Position numbers and translations under genes: made by a program
DNA from: Nitrospiria bacterium
GTDB lineage: Bacteria; Nitrospirota; Nitrospiria; Nitrospirales; UBA8639
NCBI GenBank assembly: GCA_030430725.1
Contig: JAUIKP010000200.1
Coordinates: 1 to 6,307 of the forward strand
Length of the DNA: 6,307 nt
Direction: 5' to 3'
The notes under the pieces: generated by a model
Seen by the model: the letters and a program-made list of their open reading frames with translations, nothing else
The model's database searches: none
What the model was told of the DNA's origin: nothing
Shown: positions 4,723-6,307 of the stretch, one piece after another
How positions within the stretch are numbered: the stretch's first letter is position 1
Layout: every line of letters begins with the position of its first letter

Positions 4723-6307
4723 CTACGACGTCGTAGCTGAAACCGGTGAACCCGGGGGTGGATATTCCAGCGTCCCTTGAAGCTCGGCGATCTTGTCCGC
4801 CGGGAAATTCGGAAGGTACAGCGCTTGCTGTTCCCGCCACTCCTTGACTTGAGCTTCGGCGGCATCCCTCAAGTGAGTATCCGTGGCCCGTCCCCTTTCC
4901 ATATGAAGGGTTTGTGAAGGCAGGGCGAAGCATGTCCCTGCATTCTGCACAATGTCCATGATGCGTAGGTTCAGATCCTCAGCCACCTCAAGAAAAACGC
5001 CATAATCCGTGACGTCGATATAGGCATAGATTTCAAGGTTAAAAGAAAATGGGCCAAACTCCTGGAAACGGATTCTGGCCGGATCGGGAAGGACTTTGGG
5101 ATGGGCATACAAAATTTTTCGGATTTCAACGAGAATGAAACGTATTTGATCTGGAGTGGTTTCATGGCGCAAACGAATCTGGGGGTGATACCACATCATT
5201 TTTCGCTTCGAATAGTTTTCCAGTTGCGTTTGTGCGAAGTCGATGTTTGGGACGGAAATAATCGTATTGTCGAGGGTTCGAACTTTCGTCGCCCGCAATC
5301 CGATTTCTTCAACGGTGCCGATGTGATCCCCGAACCGGCAAAAGTCTCCGACGGCCACTGGCTGGGATGCGTACAACGTGATGGCCGAAATCAGGTTTTC
5401 AATGGGCCTTTGTAGGGCCAAGGCCACCGCCACCCCTCCGATGCCGAGTCCCGCTAGAATGGTGGTGACTTCAAATCCCAGATTTTCCAGCCAGATTAAA
5501 AGGGCGATAATGACAATAAGCGTTTTAAGACCGGTTCCCAATGGGGAAAGGATCACCACGGCAGAACTTTTGCCCTTCCGTTCGAATCGCTGGGTCAACC
5601 GGACCAGCATAAAATCCACGATACAAAAAAGCGTCCAGATGAGGGCAATCGTCATGATCGTTCGTGCTTGAAGAACTGCTCGAAACCAAATGGGAGGATT
5701 AATGTATTCAATCAAAATTCTGGATAACAGGAGAAACATGAGAAAACGTCCCGGACCTTTCACCAGGCGTGACAATTGATCGCGGGAGGCGGATGGCCCA
5801 GAGTGGACAAAAAAATGAATCACGGAAGTGACAGCATACGCTGCCCCATAAGCCACGATGGCGATGGTCACGAGACCGACCCACAGCCAGATTTCTATTC
5901 CCAACACCTTAATATCGAAAAAGGCGTCTGGAAAAATATTTTCCAGGTACCCGTATCCGAATTCCTGGTACAATCCGGGTATTTGAGCGACAGTTTCATT
6001 GGAAAATTTCCAGATAAAGACACCGTCTTCACGGGGCACCCGCTGGAGAAGAATATCGATGGTTTGTCCTTCCATCTCGATTTGTCCTACCGAATCTCGA
6101 TACGAGGGTAAGCCGTCTTCCTGCCGGCCGGTCGCATCGTTGCTCAAATAGGTAGGATCGATCCAAAGAGCGCGATTCAGAACGATGATGAATTGTCTCG
6201 CCAGATATGGCTGCTGGATTTGGGCAATCCATCCCGGCAGGTAACGAAAATCCAGGTACTCCGCCGCGCGTTCATACTCTCGCTCTTTACCGGCGGTTAG
6301 AAAGCCG
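4723..6307 (-). CDS. MscS-family mechanosensitive channel, 5' end beyond the right edge
   Basis: Inner-membrane channel that opens under membrane tension to release solutes during hypo-osmotic shock. 527 residues are in the window; the frame is open to the right edge, so the start is not visible. Residues 1 to about 125 form an extracytoplasmic N-terminal domain (LTAGKEREYERAAEYLDFRY, ARQFIIVLNRALWID, DGLPSYRDSVG, VPREDGVFIWKFS). Hydrophobic helices follow at roughly 133-168, 187-201, 214-235 and 250-274. The pore helix is GLGIGGVAVALALQRPIENL (about 286-305). Next come the beta domain (PVAVGDFCRFGDHIGTVEEI, LRATKVRTLDNTIISVPN) and the mixed cytoplasmic C-terminal domain, with a charged tail ending SPVSATTS. 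The large N-terminal domain marks it as a long MscS homologue rather than the compact E. coli type. A DUF4136 remnant and a DUF3313 lipoprotein follow on the same strand. All pore and beta-domain motifs look intact. Confidence 0.92.
   Translation of the reverse strand, partial: GFLTAGKEREYERAAEYLDFRYLPGWIAQIQQPYLARQFIIVLNRALWIDPTYLSNDATGRQEDGLPSYRDSVGQIEMEGQTIDILLQRVPREDGVFIWKFSNETVAQIPGLYQEFGYGYLENIFPDAFFDIKVLGIEIWLWVGLVTIAIVAYGAAYAVTSVIHFFVHSGPSASRDQLSRLVKGPGRFLMFLLLSRILIEYINPPIWFRAVLQARTIMTIALIWTLFCIVDFMLVRLTQRFERKGKSSAVVILSPLGTGLKTLIVIIALLIWLENLGFEVTTILAGLGIGGVAVALALQRPIENLISAITLYASQPVAVGDFCRFGDHIGTVEEIGLRATKVRTLDNTIISVPNIDFAQTQLENYSKRKMMWYHPQIRLRHETTPDQIRFILVEIRKILYAHPKVLPDPARIRFQEFGPFSFNLEIYAYIDVTDYGVFLEVAEDLNLRIMDIVQNAGTCFALPSQTLHMERGRATDTHLRDAAEAQVKEWREQQALYLPNFPADKIAELQGTLEYPPPGSPVSATTS

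Noticed and set aside
6029..6232. Internal ATG/TTG starts near 6147-6232 as the beginning of the channel gene or a separate ORF
   Set aside because: The MscS frame stays open to the right edge, and the residues before 6147 (EREYERAAEYLDF, ARQFIIVLNRALWID) match the usual N-terminal domain of long MscS homologues.

Overview
The window carries about half G+C and is dominated by cell-envelope genes. Two copies of a palindromic dispersed repeat with 'tgttgaaaaaagccgcc'-type ends, the protein families present and the base composition fit a Nitrospira-like bacterium (Nitrospirota), perhaps one of the lower-GC marine lineages. This placement rests on memory of repeat style and protein flavour, not on a search, so treat it as an inference.

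Left part (1-706): the minus strand holds the 5' end of an exported transporter/porin-like protein (the family often auto-named 'neuromedin U') that runs off the left edge. A near-perfect 24-bp palindrome sits just upstream of its ribosome binding site. A possible 80-residue single-pass membrane protein lies upstream on the same strand. A plus-strand promoter candidate with a palindromic spacer precedes the next gene.

Centre (707-2930): an intact MltF-type lytic transglycosylase (solute-binding-like domain plus SLT catalytic domain) is on the plus strand. A possible 55-codon ORF overlaps its stop codon. A 196-bp repeat element follows, then a hairpin and weak small-ORF signals on the minus strand.

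Right part (2928-6307), all on the minus strand: an MscS-family mechanosensitive channel enters from the right edge. It is followed by a 121-bp copy of the same repeat, then a decayed DUF4136 lipoprotein gene cut off at the repeat boundary and carrying two in-frame TGA codons, and finally an intact DUF3313 lipoprotein. The 470-bp gap between the last two holds no recognisable gene.

The shared theme is the envelope: an osmotic safety valve, peptidoglycan turnover, outer-membrane lipoproteins and an outer-membrane-type transporter. Nothing shows that they form one pathway. The most informative observations are the paired repeats and the pseudogene whose 5' half is replaced by one of them. No clearly new system such as a defence island, CRISPR array or RNA-guided system is visible.
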